From Pedobacter miscanthi (lineage in GTDB: Bacteria; Bacteroidota; Bacteroidia; Sphingobacteriales; Sphingobacteriaceae): DNA of 64,000 bases. Position numbers and translations under genes: made by a program. The stretch is from positions 153,202 to 217,201 of the forward strand of contig NZ_QNQU01000010.1 in the NCBI RefSeq assembly GCF_003315595.1, given 5' to 3'. The notes under the pieces were generated by a model. It did no database searches. It was given only the letters and a program-made list of their open reading frames with translations, and had not been told where the DNA came from. Positions 63,428 to 64,000 of the stretch are shown in pieces; position 1 is the stretch's first letter, and every line of letters starts with the position of its first letter.

Positions 63428-64000
63428 CTAAATTGTTAATTCCTGTGATTGGGTTTTACCTTTTCTGCGTTTTTTCTTTTGCAGTGCAGGATTTAAGGGA
63501 TCGTAATCCGGTTTTTCGAGCAGCAGGTCCAGTATCCCGGATTCAACCGCATTAAAAAAACCTTTAATTTCAAGCCGTTCCCGTTCTGTGTTCTTTTCTG
63601 TGCCCGGCCCGGTGTTCCTGTCCCCTGTTTCATTCTGCTGCCCGGCCAGCACCATCCGCTCGGCCAGCGAGCCATTTGCCTGTGTGTTGGCATAACGGAA
63701 AGTATCTGTCAGTGGCCGCTTAAAATCAAAAGTCTCATCAAACACTTTTTCCCCAGATTCCTTAAATGCGGTCCGGTCAAACTGGCCCACCTTTTTAGAA
63801 TGCTCCACGTTTCTTCCCTTGGAATTGTTCATCGGGCTGAGTTTGATTTTATTAGTGATATCCTTGCGGCTGACGATCACCTGTATATGCATCTGCTCTC
63901 CTGGTTTCAGATCTCCTCTTTTCACTGTACCGGTTTTCACTTCTTTATCTTTAAAAGAATAATAACGGTGATTCTCCAGTTTTCCAAACCAGAGCAGATC
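63428..64000 (-). CDS. MobB-type relaxase (DUF5712), C-terminal part, continues beyond window
   Basis: The frame runs off the right window edge: reading minus from 64000 gives DLLWFGKLENHRYYSFKDKE, then VKTGTVKRG. There is GEQMHIQVIVSRKDITNKIKLSPMNN, a phrase of the DUF5712/MobB relaxases with a His facing the metal-binding strand, and a Lys/Arg-rich end (ALQKKKRRKGKTQSQ). The annotated methionine is a GTG inside the gene and not a start. The protein nicks the origin of transfer and leads the DNA into the channel. The stop is 10 bp before the coupling protein, as is usual for mob modules. Confidence 0.85.
   Translation of the reverse strand, partial: DLLWFGKLENHRYYSFKDKEVKTGTVKRGDLKPGEQMHIQVIVSRKDITNKIKLSPMNNSKGRNVEHSKKVGQFDRTAFKESGEKVFDETFDFKRPLTDTFRYANTQANGSLAERMVLAGQQNETGDRNTGPGTEKNTERERLEIKGFFNAVESGILDLLLEKPDYDPLNPALQKKKRRKGKTQSQELTI

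Noticed and set aside
1..64000. tRNA, rRNA, CRISPR arrays and insertion sequences
   Set aside because: No cloverleaf, repeat-spacer series or transposase was recognised on either strand; absence was judged by eye only.

Overview
The window looks like chromosome from a Sphingobacteriaceae-type member of the Bacteroidota (Pedobacter or Mucilaginibacter-like). The reasons are the Bacteroidetes conjugative-transposon genes (RteC, TraE/F/G/J/K/M, a MobB-like relaxase, a TraG-type coupling protein), a SusC/SusD pair, LytTR/LytS regulation, a DUF6520 peptide gene and promoters with the Bacteroidetes -7 motif TAnnTTTG. No rRNA, tRNA, CRISPR array or intact insertion sequence was seen. All family names come from recognising motifs by eye; no database was searched.

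Region 1 (about 1-24.1 kb) reads as ordinary chromosome rich in redox and stress genes: a GNAT enzyme, a histidine kinase followed by an EgtD-like methyltransferase and a membrane Fe-S protein, a YCII/AhpD pair, a periplasmic catalase-like protein, an oxidoreductase/PycTM-like/DoxX/pirin/MocR run, a GAF-sigma54 activator, a hydrolase, a DUF5996 protein, a cupin-ArsC-NAD(P)-binding operon in which arsC carries one in-frame stop, flavohemoglobin with a probable operator, and an AraC/SDR pair.

Region 2 (24.28-24.75 kb) is the C-terminal stump of a zinc-dependent metalloprotease, missing its 5' part and frameshifted. It is the most likely scar between chromosome and accessory DNA. Directly beyond it lies a two-gene Hachiman defence system (hamB-hamA, 24.85-27.94 kb).

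Region 3 (28.26-40.82 kb) is a long minus-strand transfer operon: a small unknown membrane protein, TraE, TraF, TraG ATPase, a lipoprotein, three tandem related TraI-like exported proteins, TraJ, TraK, a TraL-like peptide, TraM, two related DUF3945-like proteins, a degenerate serine recombinase and a histone H1-like protein, closed by a strong terminator. An 18-bp perfect palindrome lies before the first gene. TraN was not found.

Region 4 (41.19-50.63 kb) is regulatory and defence cargo: a large nuclease-NACHT protein, a broken PIN toxin, RteC, a Crp/Fnr regulator, an uncharacterised AAA ATPase plus putative PD-(D/E)XK nuclease pair (the best candidate for an undescribed system), and an XRE regulator with its own palindrome.

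Region 5 (50.63-61 kb) is a SusC-SusD-TlpA outer-membrane cluster facing a DUF6520 peptide, a MauE-type membrane protein and a Crp/Fnr regulator, then a LytTR/LytS two-component system with an overlooked 50-residue Thr-rich peptide gene between its two genes. Region 6 (61.3-64 kb) is the mobilisation module: a coupling protein broken by an 11-nt insertion exactly inside its Walker A motif, and the end of a MobB-type relaxase that runs off the window. The element therefore carries at least three defence loci, but its own transfer is probably impaired.
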